Of a stretch of 64,000 nt of DNA, positions 1 through 9,104 are shown in pieces. The DNA is from Prionace glauca. Taxonomy: Eukaryota; Chordata; Chondrichthyes; Carcharhiniformes; Carcharhinidae. Each line of letters begins with the position of its first letter. Position 1 is the stretch's first letter. The position numbers were made by a program, and so were the translations under genes. The notes beneath the pieces are model-generated. The model had not been told where the DNA came from and did not search any database. It saw only the letters and a list, made by a program, of their open reading frames with translations. The stretch is from positions 21,241,291-21,305,290 of the forward strand of contig CM075760.1 in the NCBI GenBank assembly GCA_037974335.1. Direction: 5' to 3'.

Positions 1-1356
1 GTGTGTGTGTTTCTCTCTTTGTGTATGGGTGTGTTTCCATGTCTGTTTCTCTCTTTGTGTGTATGTGTTTCTCTCCTTGTGTCTGTGTGTTTCTCTCTTT
101 GTGTGTGTGTGGCTCTGTGTGTGTGTGTGTTTCTGTGTGTGTGTGTTTCTGTGTGTGTGTGTGTTTCTGTTTGCCTGTGTTTCTCTCTTTGCGTGTGTGT
201 TTCTCTTTGTATGAGTGTGTTTCAGTGTGTGTGTGTGTTTCTCTCTTTGTGTGTCTGTGTTTACATGTGTGTGTGTTTCTAGATTTGTGTGTGTGTGTTT
301 CTGTGTGTGTGTGTTTCTGTGTGTGTGTGTGTTTCTGTGTGCCTGTGTTTCTCTCTTTGCGTGTGTGTTTCTCTTTGTATGAGTGTGTTTCAGTGTGTGT
401 GTGTGTTTCTCTCTTTGTGTGTCTGTGTTTACATGTGTGTGTGTTTCTAGATTTGTGTGTGTGTGTTTCTGTGTGTGTGTGTTTCTGTGTGTGTGTGTGT
501 TTCTGTGTGCCTGTGTTTCTCTCTTTGCGTGTGTGTTTCTCTTTGTATGAGTGTGTTTCAGTGTGTGTGTGTTTTTCTCTCTTTGTGTGTTTCTCCCTAT
601 TTTCTCTATATGTGTGTGTTTTTCTGTGTCTGTGTTTGTGCTTCTCTGTGTGTGTATGTGTTTTCTCTTTGTGTATCTGTGTGTGTGTGTGTGTTTCAGA
701 GTGTGTTTCTGTGTGTGTGTTTCTCTGTGTTTGTGTGTGTGTTTTTCTCTTTGTGTGTGTGTGCTTCAATGTCTGTGTGTTTCAGTGCGTGGGTGTTTCA
801 GTGCGTGTATGTTTCTGTGTTTGTGTGTTTCTCGCTTTGTGTGTGCGTGTTTCTCGCTTTGTGTGTGTGTGATTTTCTCTTTGTATGTGTGAGTGTTTCT
901 GTGTGTGTGTGTGTGTGATTCTGTCTGTGTGTGTGTTTCACTCTTTGTGTGTGTGTGTGTGTTTCTGTGTGTGTGTGTTTCTGTGTGTGTGTTTCACTCT
1001 TTGTGTGTGTGTGTTTCTGTGTGTGTGTTTCACTCTTTGTGTATGTGTGTGTGTGTTTCTGTGTGTGTTTCTGTGTGTGTGTGTGTTTCTGTGTGTGTGT
1101 GTGTGTTTCTCTGTCTGTGTGTGTGTTTCACTCTTTGTGTATGTGTGTGTGTGCGTGTTTCTGTGTGCGTGTTTCTGTGTGTGTGTGTGTTTCTCTGTCT
1201 GTCTGTGTGTTTCACTCTTTGTGTATGTGTGTGTGTGTTTCTGTGTGTGTGTGTGTGTTTCTCTGTGTGTGTGTGTGTTTCACTCTTTGTGTATGTGTGT
1301 GTGTGTGTGTTTCTGTGTGTGTGTGTGTGTGTTTCTCTCTTTGTGGGTGTGTGTGC
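1..1356. repeat. GT-rich degenerate tandem repeat block
   Basis: The block is built almost only from gtgtgtgt runs broken by tttctctcttt and tttctgtg words. A longer period is visible: the phrase around tttgcgtgtgtgtttctc recurs near 191, 359 and 527, a spacing of 168 bases, so part of the block is a higher-order repeat. The cysteine/valine-rich open frames across it are by-products of the repeat and are not coding. Confidence 0.95.
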
Positions 1357-1405
1357 GCGAAGGGCTAGATGGCCTACTCCTGCTCCTATTTATTATGTTC
1401 TTGTG
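1357..1405 (+). mobile_element. CR1/L2-like LINE 3' tail (family A)
   Basis: This is the last ~50 bases of the LINE whose longer copies lie at 49975-51738 and 62441-64000. It has the phrase aagggctagatggcctactc and ends near ttatgttcttgtg, the degenerate TTCTTATG-type end. It is a strongly 5'-truncated plus-oriented insertion. Confidence 0.8.
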
Positions 1406-1647
1406 TACACAGCTCCAGGGACCTGGGTTCGATTCCCAGCTTGGGTCACTGTCTGTGTGGAGTCTGTATGTTCTCCCCGTGTCTGGGTGGGTTTCCTCCG
1501 GGTGCTCTAGTTTCCTCCCACAATCTGAAAGATGTGCTGGTTAGGGTGTATTGACTGTGCTAAATTCTCCCTCAGTGTAACCCGAACAGGCGCCGGAGTG
1601 TGGGGACTAGGGGATTTTCACAGTAACTTTATTCCAGTGTTAATGTG
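1406..1647 (+). mobile_element. tRNA-derived SINE, HE1-like, cut by gap
   Basis: The B-box-like word gggttcgattccc at 1428-1440 is followed by the conserved body phrases gggtcactgtctgtgtgga, gtttcctccgggtgctc and ggggattttcacagtaac, which recur throughout the window. The 3' end is lost in the run of N. The family name is from general knowledge of elasmobranch SINEs, not a database match. Confidence 0.8.
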
Positions 1648-1747
1648 NNNNNNNNNNNNNNNNNNNNNNNNNNNNNNNNNNNNNNNNNNNNNNNNNNNNN
1701 NNNNNNNNNNNNNNNNNNNNNNNNNNNNNNNNNNNNNNNNNNNNNNN
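1648..1747. other. Assembly gap of 100 N
   Basis: Exactly 100 N, the conventional size for a gap of unknown length. Adjacency of the sequence on either side is not guaranteed. Confidence 0.99.
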
Positions 1748-1754
1748 TCACGTG

Positions 1755-2470
1755 CTCACTGTGTGTGCTGTTTAATTTAAACATTTTCTGGTGTTTTAAT
1801 ATATTTCTGTCTCTGTTCCCAATGAATTAATATTGAGATTTTACTGAGAGACAGTGTAACTGAGAAGGGGGAATCCTGGGCTCTTGTGCTGTTTAATTTA
1901 AACATTTTCTGGTATTTTAATATATTTCTGTCTCTATTCCCCATGAATTAATATTGAGATATTACTGAGAGACAGTGTAACTGAGAAGGGGGAATCCTGG
2001 GCTCTCGTGCTGTTCAATTTAAACATTTTCTGGTATTTTAATATATTTCTGTCTTTATTCCCCATGAATTAATATTGAGATTTTACTGAGAGACACTGTA
2101 ACTGAGAAGGGGGAATCCAGGGCTCTCGTGCTGTTTAATTTAAACATTTTCTGGTATTTTAATATATTTCTGTCTTTATTCCCCATGAATTAATATTGAG
2201 ATTTTACTGAGACACAGTGTAACTGAGAAGGGGAATCCTGGGCTCTCGTGCTATTTAATTTAAACATTTTCTGGTATTTTAATATATTTCTGTCTTTATT
2301 CCCCATGAATTAATATTGAGATTTTACTGAGAGACAGTGTAACTGAGAAGGGGGAATCCTGGGCTCTTGTGCTGTTTAATTTAAACATTTTCTGGTATTT
2401 TAATATATTTCTCTCCCTTTTCCCCATGAATTAATATTGAGATTTTACTGAGAGACAGTGTAACTGAGAA
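1755..2470. repeat. ~121-bp AT-rich satellite, about six units
   Basis: The word tttaatttaaacattttctg recurs at about 1771, 1892, 2013, 2134, 2254 and 2375. Each unit runs through tgaattaatattgag and gagacagtgtaactgag. Divergence between units is low. No coding potential is seen. Confidence 0.95.
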
Positions 2471-3235
2471 GCCTGGGGTTAAAATATCCCGGCTTTGTAA
2501 TTAGTCATAAACAGGTTAACCCTTTGGTGGGTGGCAGAGAGTAAATGAAATATCTGTAAAATGAAACTGTCTATTGGTTGTGTGTGTGTGTGTGTTTGAG
2601 AGCTTGTTTTAAAATCATTGGTCTAATTGAAAGCCTGTTTTGCTGCTGGGATTCTGGATTCTGCTGCTTTGGACATTCTTCCCAACAAGGGTTCTGAGTG
2701 TTTAAACATATTAAACTGTTCAAACAGAGACAGGCAGAAAGCCCTGAGGGTTTCACAGCTCCCTGGAAATGCAAAGGGAACTCCCACTGCCCCAAACAGC
2801 AGCAAGATGTGAACTGGAAACCCCTTCCCTCAGCTTGTTACACACTGACCTTTCCACAACCCCCAACATGTTTACAAACACTCCCTGTAGTTTCTGCAAA
2901 CTTTCTATCAAACTGTCTGTCCATTCTGCTCAATACTGACCCCCCTCTCAATCTGGCACTGACCTGGGCTCTGAATTCAGACAGTCACAGATAGGGTTCA
3001 CTGAGAGACAGTGTAACTGAGAAGCCTGGGGTTAAAATATCCCGGCTTTGCAATTAGTCACAAACAGGTTAACCCTTTGGTGGTGGCAGAGAGTAAATGA
3101 AATATCTGTAAAATGAAACTGTCTATTGGTTGTGTGTATGTGTGTGTGTTTGAGAGCTTGTTTTAAAATCATTGGTCTAATTGAAAGCCTGTTTTGCTGC
3201 TGGGATTCTGGATGCTGCTGTTTTGGACACAGATG
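2450..3235. repeat. Duplicated ~215-bp segment around unique spacer
   Basis: Sequence at 2450-2665 (from gagacagtgtaactgagaag through gggattctggat) is repeated at 3003-3220 with few changes. The spacer (2666-3002) is single-copy in the window and holds an ATGCAAAG octamer-like word at 2769. Both copies start with the end of the 121-bp satellite unit, so the duplication and satellite share history. No gene is seen. Confidence 0.85.
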
Positions 3236-3857
3236 TTATAAAGTTGTCTTCTGCAGCTTAAAATCCCAAAGACACAGGATTTCAAAAGACTCAATGCTAG
3301 GTGGCTTATGTTGGGTTTTTTTAAAGCATCTTTTCAGTATTTCCATTTGTAAAACACCACACTTTGATCTTTATATAAGCAACTTCATAATATTAGACAG
3401 GGAGACAGAGAGAGAGGAAAAGAATGAGAGAGACAGGTATTGATGTGGGGGGAGTGTGTAAGAGACAGAGAGGGAGAAAGAGAGGAGGGGGGAGTGGAGA
3501 GGTGTCTGATGATACAAGTGGGAATTTCATTGGGGGATCCTGTGTTAATTCACTGGCCTGTCTGTGGAGTGAATCCCCCCCCCCACCCCAGAATACTTTG
3601 ATGTGTTTTAATAAATTAAATATCGGGACAGTCAGGAGGCATTTGGATGTTCATTTCATTTGAAAATTGTTCCCATTTTGTCAGGGGTTAATAATGAGGA
3701 TGTGGAAATGAATGTTCCCCCTACCACCCCCTCAGTGAGATTGTGAATATCAGCAAGTCCTGGGATCTTGCTGTGCCTTTTATTGTTTACCATCAGCTTT
3801 TTTGTTTTGTCTTTAATCAAATTTCACTTTATTTTCTCTTTCTCCCTTTCAACCAAG
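3236..3857. other. Unannotated stretch upstream of candidate terminal exon
   Basis: This is mostly unique sequence with a purine-rich patch (3400-3500, gagagaga-type). A pyrimidine-rich run (3800-3857) leads into the splice acceptor described next. No other exon could be supported. Confidence 0.5.
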
Positions 3858-3899
3858 GAGAATTCTTCCGGGAAGTTTGGCGATGCAGAGAGCAAGTAG
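3858..3899 (+). CDS. Candidate terminal coding exon, gene unrecognised
   Basis: A long T/C-rich tract ends in ccaag at 3857. It is followed by a short phase-0 frame reading E-N-S-S-G-K-F-G-D-A-E-S-K and a TAG stop (3897-3899), then a poly(A) signal 53 bases later. This order is what a last exon looks like. No earlier exon of the same gene is identified, since the gap and satellite lie upstream, and the 13 residues match no family I can name. Chance occurrence remains possible. Confidence 0.35.
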   Translation, partial: ENSSGKFGDAESK

Positions 3900-3951
3900 T
3901 TTTGCTGTGAGGAATCCTCGGACAAGAGCTATAACCAGAGAGAAAAATATT

Positions 3952-3957
3952 AATAAA
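3952..3957 (+). terminator. Poly(A) signal AATAAA
   Basis: A canonical AATAAA is followed within 10-20 bases by a GU-rich stretch (gtgtctttgtcg). It fits as the cleavage signal of the candidate terminal exon just upstream. Confidence 0.45.
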
Positions 3958-3974
3958 AATGCCCGTGTCTTTGT

Positions 3975-4448
3975 CGTTCATTTTTATACACAGATAGACG
4001 GGTGGGGCTTTTACACTGAGGGTTAGTGGTCTGTGTGTCAGGGGGAGTGGAGAGGGATTGATTGCTTTGGGGGGAGGGGCGGTGGGGTACAGTAATTAGA
4101 AAGGGGGGGGTGATTCTGTCAGTCTAGGGGCTGTTCACAGGGAGGGAGTGGGAATTTACCAGGGCGAGGGCAGGAGAGGCAACTGAGAGGGATTGGGAGC
4201 GGAGAGGGATGTGGGGAGGGACTGAGGGGGATTAAAGGGGAGAGTGGAGAGGGATGTAGGGGGAGACTCTGGGATTCTGGTGGGGAATTTGAGGGATTCA
4301 GGGGAATTAAAGGGGAGAGGGGGGGATCCCAGGCTCGGGGGGTTTTGGCGGTGAGTGCCTCTGAGGGGGGGGGGGGTGAAGAAGATTGGGCAGAGGGGAT
4401 TGGGGAAGGGGCTGAGAGAGATGTGGCAGTGGGGAGGGTTAGAGGGGA
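3975..4448. repeat. G-rich, low-complexity purine-skewed DNA
   Basis: The plus strand is dominated by ggggga, gagaggg and runs of up to ten G. No frame, splice signal or RNA gene is seen. Confidence 0.8.
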
Positions 4449-4790
4449 TAAAGTGCTGGGGGGGGGGGCTTAAAGTGCTGGGGGGGGGGCTTAAAGTGCT
4501 GGGGGGGGCTTAAAGTGCTGGGGGGGGCTTAAAGTGCTGGGGGGGGGCTTAAAGTGCTGGGGGGGGGCTTAAAGTGCTGGGGGGGGCTTAAAGTGCTGGG
4601 GGGGGGCTTAAAGTGCTGGGGGGGGGCTTAAAGTGCTGGGGGGGGGCTTAAAGTGCTGGGGGGGGGCTTAAAGTGCTGGGGGGGGGCTTAAAGTGCTGGG
4701 GGGGGGCTTAAAGTGCTGGGGGGGGGCTTAAAGTGCTGGGGGGGGGCTTAAAGTGCTGGGGGGGGGCTTAAAGTGCTGGGGGGGGGCAAA
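4449..4790. repeat. G-run minisatellite, ~21-bp unit with cttaaagtgct
   Basis: About 16 copies of a unit of six to nine G followed by cttaaagtgct. G-run length varies between units, as expected from slippage. Four consecutive G-runs are separated by about 11-base loops, so intermolecular or long-loop G-quadruplexes are possible. Confidence 0.95.
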
Positions 4791-5577
4791 TTAAAGGGGG
4801 GGGCAAATTAAAGGGGGGGGCAAATTAAAGGGGGGGGCAAATTAAAGGGGGGGGCAAATTAAAGGGGGGGGGCAAATTAAAGGGGGGGGCAAATTAAAGG
4901 GGGGGCAAATTAAAGGGGGGGGCAAATTAAAGGGGGGGGCAAATTAAAGGGGGGGCAAATTAAAGGGGGGGCAAATTAAAGGGGGGGCAAATTAAAGGGG
5001 GGGCAAATTAAGGGGGGGGCAAATTAAAGGGGGGGCAAATTAAAGGGGGGGCAAATTAAAGGGGGGGCAAATTAAAGGGGGGGCAAATTAAAGGGGGGGC
5101 AAATTAAAGGGGGGGCAAATTAAAGGGGGGGCAAATTAAAGGGGGGGCATATTAAAGGGGGGGCATATTAAAGGGGGGGGCAAATTAAAGGGGGGGCAAA
5201 TTAAAGGGGGGGGCAAATTAAAGGGGGGGGCAAATTAAAGGGGGGGCAAATTAAAGGGGGGGGCAAATTAAAGGGGGGGGCAAATTAAAGGGGGGGCAAA
5301 TTAAAGGGGGGGGCAAATTAAAGGGGGGGGCAAATTAAAGGGGGGGCAAATTAAAGGGGGGGGCAAATTAAAGGGGGGGGCAAATTAAAGGGGGGGGCAA
5401 ATTAAAGGGGGGGGCAAATTAAAGGGGGGGAGCAAATTAAAGGGGGGGGAGCAAATTAAAGGGGGGGAGCAAATTAAAGGGGGGGAGCAAATTAAAGGGG
5501 GGGAGCAAATTAAAGGGGGGGGAGCAAATTAAAGGGGGGGGAGCAAATTAAAGGGGGGGAGCAAATTAAAAGGGGGG
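4786..5577. repeat. G-run minisatellite, ~16-bp unit with caaattaaa
   Basis: About 48 copies of seven or eight G followed by caaattaaa. Two adjacent units read catattaaa, and the last eight or so carry an extra a after the G-run (gggggagcaaatt). The variant types cluster, which shows local spread of mutations along the array. It abuts the preceding G-run array without a break. Confidence 0.95.
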
Positions 5578-5640
5578 CAATTATTCTAAACATTAATTAG
5601 TTTGGTGATGGGAGAATTGGGCTGGAATGCTCAGAGGAAT
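5578..5640. other. Island sharing ~45 bp with the Ig J-C intron
   Basis: Between two arrays lies a short unique island. Its sequence from ttattctaaacattaatt to ggaat matches 9556-9600 and 10199-10244 in the J-to-C1 intron of the immunoglobulin cluster. It is a displaced fragment of that intron or of a repeat within it. Confidence 0.6.
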
Positions 5641-6612
5641 CAAAAGTCAGAAAAAAAAAGTCAGAAAAAAAAAGTCAGAAAAAAAAAGTCAGAAAAAAAA
5701 AGTCAGAAAAAAAAGTCAGAAAAAAAAGTCAGAAAAAAAGTCAGAAAAAAAGTCAGAAAAAAAAGTCAGAAAAAAAAGTCAGAAAAAAAGTCAGAAAAAA
5801 AGACAGAAAAAAAGACAGAAAAAAAGACAGAAAAAAAGACAGAAAAAAAGACAGAAAAAAAGACAGAAAAAAAGACAGAAAAAAAGACAGAAAAAAAGAC
5901 AGAAAAAAAGACAGAAAAAAAGACAGAAAAAAAGACAGAAAAAAAGACAGAAAAAAAGACAGAAAAAAAGACAGAAAAAAAGACAGAAAAAAAGACAGAA
6001 AAAAAGACAGAAAAAAAGACAGAAAAAAAGACAGAAAAAAAGACAGAAAAAAAGACAGAAAAAAAGACAGAAAAAAAGACAGAAAAAAAGACAGAAAAAA
6101 AGACAGAAAAAAAGACAGAAAAAAAGACAGAAAAAAAGACAGAAAAAAAGACAGAAAAAAGACAGAAAAAAAGACAGAAAAAAAGACAGAAAAAAAGACA
6201 GAAAAAAAGACAGAAAAAAAGACAGAAAAAAAGACAGAAAAAAAGACAGAAAAAAAGACAGAAAAAAAGACAGAAAAAAAGACAGAAAAAAAGACAGAAA
6301 AAAAGACAGAAAAAAAGACAGAAAAAAAGACAGAAAAAAAGACAGAAAAAAAGACAGAAAAAAAGACAGAAAAAAAGACAGAAAAAAAGACAGAAAAAAA
6401 GACAGAAAAAAAGACAGAAAAAAAGACAGAAAAAAAGACAGAAAAAAAGACAGAAAAAAAGACAGAAAAAAAGACAGAAAAAAAGACAGAAAAAAAGACA
6501 GAAAAAAAGACAGAAAAAAAGACAGAAAAAAAGACAGAAAAAAAGACAGAAAAAAAGACAGAAAAAAAGACAGAAAAAAAGACAGAAAAAAAGACAGAAA
6601 AAAAGACAGAAG
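5641..6612. repeat. 12-bp gacagaaaaaaa array
   Basis: The array opens with about a dozen gtcagaaaaaaa(a) units and then becomes a near-perfect 12-bp gacagaaaaaaa array of roughly 68 units. The long Lys/Thr/Glu frames (346 codons) are repeat translations and are not a gene. Confidence 0.97.
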
Positions 6613-7345
6613 GAAAGATTAACTTTGAGAGGGAAAGATTAAAACTGAGAGGGAAAGATTAAAACTGAGAGGGAAAGATTAAAACTGAGAGGGAAAGATT
6701 AAAACTGAGAGGGAAAGATTAAAACTGAGAGGGAAAGATTAAGACTGAGAGGGAAAGATTAAGACTGAGAGGGAAAGATTAAGACTGAGAGGGAAAGATT
6801 AAAACTGAGAGGGAAAGATTAAGACTGAGAGGGAAAGATTAAGACTGAGAGGGAAAGATAAAGACTGAGAGGGAAAGATAAAGACTGAGAGGGAAAGATT
6901 AAGACTGAGAGGGAAAGATTAAGACTGAGAGGGAAAGATTAAAACTGAGAGGGAAAGATTAAAACTGAGAGGGAAAGATTAAAACTGAGAGGGAAAGATT
7001 AAAACTGAGAGGGAAAGATTAAAACTGAGAGGGAAAGATTAAAACTGAGAGGGAAAGATTAAAACTGAGAGGGAAAGATTAAAACTGAGAGGGAAAGATT
7101 AAAACTGAGAGGGAAAGATTAAAACTGAGAGGGAAAGATTAAAACTGAGAGGGAAAGTTTAAAACTGAGAGGGAAAGTTTAAAACTGAGAGGGAAAGTTT
7201 AAAACTGAGAGGGAAAGATTAAAACTGAGAGGGAAAGATTAAAACTGAGAGGGAAAGATTAAAACTGAGAGGGAAAGATTAAAACTGAGAGGGAAAGATT
7301 AAAACTGAGAGGGAAAGATTAAGACTGAGAGGGAAAGACTGAGAG
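6613..7345. repeat. 20-bp gggaaagattaaaactgaga array
   Basis: About 36 copies of a 20-bp unit. Variants are aagactgaga (clustered at 6740-6930 and at the end), gataaag (two units) and gtttaaa (three adjacent units near 7155-7200). The array follows the 12-bp array directly. Confidence 0.97.
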
Positions 7346-7435
7346 GGAGATTGAGAGGAGGCTGCAAACAGACAGAGAAAAGCAGGGCTGAGGTGGGAAA
7401 GAGACACAGACACAAGTGAAGAGGTTCATACTCAC

Positions 7436-7491
7436 CATCGCACATCTTTTCCCTCGGTGATCTCTCCAACTCCTTCCATCCCCTCTCCCAT
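7436..7491 (-). CDS. Weak candidate first coding exon, minus strand
   Basis: On the minus strand an acceptor-like site (tttacccag, cut before 7527) is followed by an ATG in strong context (CCACCATGG, 7489-7491). An 18-codon frame reads M-G-E-G-M-E-G-V-G-E-I-T-E-G-K-D-V-R and runs to a good donor (GTGAGT) after 7436. A TATA box and a further donor lie upstream. Nothing downstream on this strand continues the frame, because tandem arrays begin at once. The product is not recognised and this may be fortuitous. Confidence 0.22.
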
Positions 7492-7622
7492 GGTGGGGGA
7501 GACAGATCCTGGGCCAGGGGCTTTGTGCTGGGTAAAGGGGAGGGGGGTTAAAATCTCAGAGCTGGAACTCCATGCTGCACACACACTGACTCACTCACTC
7601 ACACAGACACAGCTTACCTGAT

Positions 7623-7680
7623 ACTTACCCAGCCACATGGAGACAGAGACAGAACAATGGATCCCCAGCCTTTTTATAAT
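7623..7680 (-). promoter_or_regulatory. TATA-like promoter with donor, minus strand
   Basis: On the minus strand TTATAAAAAGG (about 7670-7679) precedes, after some 45 bases, a GTAAGT donor at 7623-7628. This is the layout of a TATA gene with a tiny leader exon. It would serve the candidate exon at 7436-7527. Confidence 0.25.
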
Positions 7681-7694
7681 CTCACTGAGTCCCA

Positions 7695-8475
7695 CACAAA
7701 CTGTCCACACCTCCCCAATCAAACCCCATCCAACCACATCTCCTACACCTCACCTGGACACACCTCCTCCAGGTATGGCCCAGTCTAACACCAGCCTGTC
7801 TCTGAGTGTGTGGGGGGGTTGTGTGTGTGTGGGGGTTAGTGAGTACCAGGCAAATGGTTTATTCCAAGGCTCTCTCCCCTCCCCCCCCCCCATCCCAGCT
7901 CCACATCACCAGCACTGGGAGCTGGGAGAAGGTGGATTTAAAGTAACTCTCAGCTCTGCACTGCCAGAGAGGCCAGGTCTGAATGTGGATTGTACAACTT
8001 GTTCACCCAGGGCTCCATCACCTACAGGTTTGCCCCCTTTACTGATTCCTGCAAACTTCCCTTTCCCTACAGTTGCTTGAACTGAAACAATTTCTTGCAA
8101 AGTTATTTGTTGCCTCATTTACTAATTCCAGTCCTGAATTACAATGTAATCTGTCTGTTGTGTGTCCGGGTGTCTGAATGTGTGTGTGTGCTCTGAGCTT
8201 AATGACTCTCCAGAGCTGCAAAAAGCAGCCTTTCCATTGAAACATTCCAAGCACTGGCTGGGCAGAGGGGGAGGGAAAGAATCAGAGTGAAGTTTCTGTC
8301 TGATAAGTGCTGGAAATGGGTCTTTAAACCAGCAGCTCTGCACAGAGACAGAGACAGGATTTGAAACTCACTGGGAGCTGGACCCAGAAGGATGGAGGGG
8401 GCGTGAGAATGGGAAGAAAGCAGCTTGTCAGGACACGGAAAGGTGGAAGGGGAAATATCAAATGACTGAAAGTAC
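7695..8475. other. No gene seen upstream of the V remnant
   Basis: This is unique sequence with a short GT patch (7805-7840, 8175-8190). A leader exon, octamer or the framework-1 half of a V segment should lie here in an intact immunoglobulin cluster, but none could be found. Confidence 0.5.
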
Positions 8476-8647
8476 AAAGGGCTGGAGTGACTGGTTAACT
8501 ACTATCGTTCATCCAGCACTAACTACTCCACACCATCAATTCAGGGTCCATTCACTGCGTCCACAGACACTTCAAGCAACATCTTCTCATTGAACATGAG
8601 CAGCCTGAAGATTGAAGACACGGCCCATCTAATACTGTGCCAGAGAG
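8476..8647 (+). pseudogene. Immunoglobulin heavy-chain V segment remnant (FR2-FR3)
   Basis: The frame reads K-G-L-E (end of framework 2), then a TGA at 8488-8490 where tryptophan is expected. CDR2 follows, then a clear framework 3: [25 protein letters not shown]. Near the end one extra base shifts the frame, so that the YYCAR-like end reads in the next frame with a TAA. Everything 5' of framework 2, including the leader, is missing. Shark heavy chains come from many small V-D-D-J-C clusters, and this is the V of a dead one. The match to a shark VH is confident by motif; isotype is not decided by V. Confidence 0.85.
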
Positions 8648-8686
8648 CACAGCGAGAGGGTCCAGGACTGCCCCCGGACAAGAACA
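8648..8686 (+). other. V recombination signal, 23-bp spacer
   Basis: Directly after the V coding end come heptamer CACAGCG (8648-8654), a spacer of exactly 23 bases, and nonamer ACAAGAACA (8678-8686). The consensus is CACAGTG / ACAAAAACC. A 23-spacer on V is the heavy-chain arrangement. It shows the segment was never germline-joined. Confidence 0.8.
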
Positions 8687-9057
8687 GCCCGAGAGGGGAT
8701 ATCAGCATCTCCCATCATAACCTGAAGGTCAGTATCTGTTCTCAATGCAATATGATCGAGAGTGGTCACAACCAAACTGTCATCGTGTTTAAAAAAGAGT
8801 CACACAGAAAGCATTTAACAGTAAAACTTCCCAAACTCACCCATATAACTGGGGAGCTTTTCACTGACTTTCTATTCATTGTAGTTTCAGCAAGTACCAC
8901 ACACGATATATGACTCTGTTTAATATTTCTGATAGATTGTGTTGTATAAACAGTTGCCTACATTTCACATGAGAGCAAAAGTAATGGTCCATTTACCATG
9001 AATATTGAACAGCAGGACTGAACAGAGTGAGTGCAGTTTGTGTATGGGTGTGTGTGT
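8687..9057. other. V-to-J interval; D segments not resolved
   Basis: A shark cluster would carry one or two D segments here, each flanked by 12-spacer signals. I could not identify a pair of signals facing a D core. Either the D segments are eroded or they are too degenerate to call by eye. Confidence 0.4.
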
Positions 9058-9104
9058 CACTGTGATAACTGGGGGACAAGGGACCATGGTGACGGTGACT
9101 ACAG
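9058..9104 (+). pseudogene. Immunoglobulin heavy-chain J segment
   Basis: Heptamer CACTGTG at 9058-9064 is followed by a frame ending G-G-Q-G-T-M-V-T-V-T-T, the J-heavy motif (W/G-G-Q-G-T). A GTAAGA splice donor starts at 9105. The usual tryptophan before GQG reads glycine. A nonamer at 23 bases from the heptamer is poor (agtgagtgc), so the signal looks decayed. It lies about 0.4 kb 3' of the V remnant, the normal shark spacing. Confidence 0.8.

Noticed and set aside
1-872. Cys/Val-rich 289-codon frame
   Set aside because: GT repeat translation.
1755-2470. Class-switch-like repeat of an Ig locus
   Set aside because: AT-rich satellite without switch motifs (GAGCT/GGGGT), and sharks do not use mammalian-type switch arrays at such clusters.
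5602-6642. 346-codon Lys/Thr/Glu open frame
   Set aside because: It is the 12-bp gacagaaaaaaa array read as four codons per unit; another frame is equally open.
8840-8865. D-like or second J-like word (ataactggggagc)
   Set aside because: Resembles the J start but has no recombination signal on either side.
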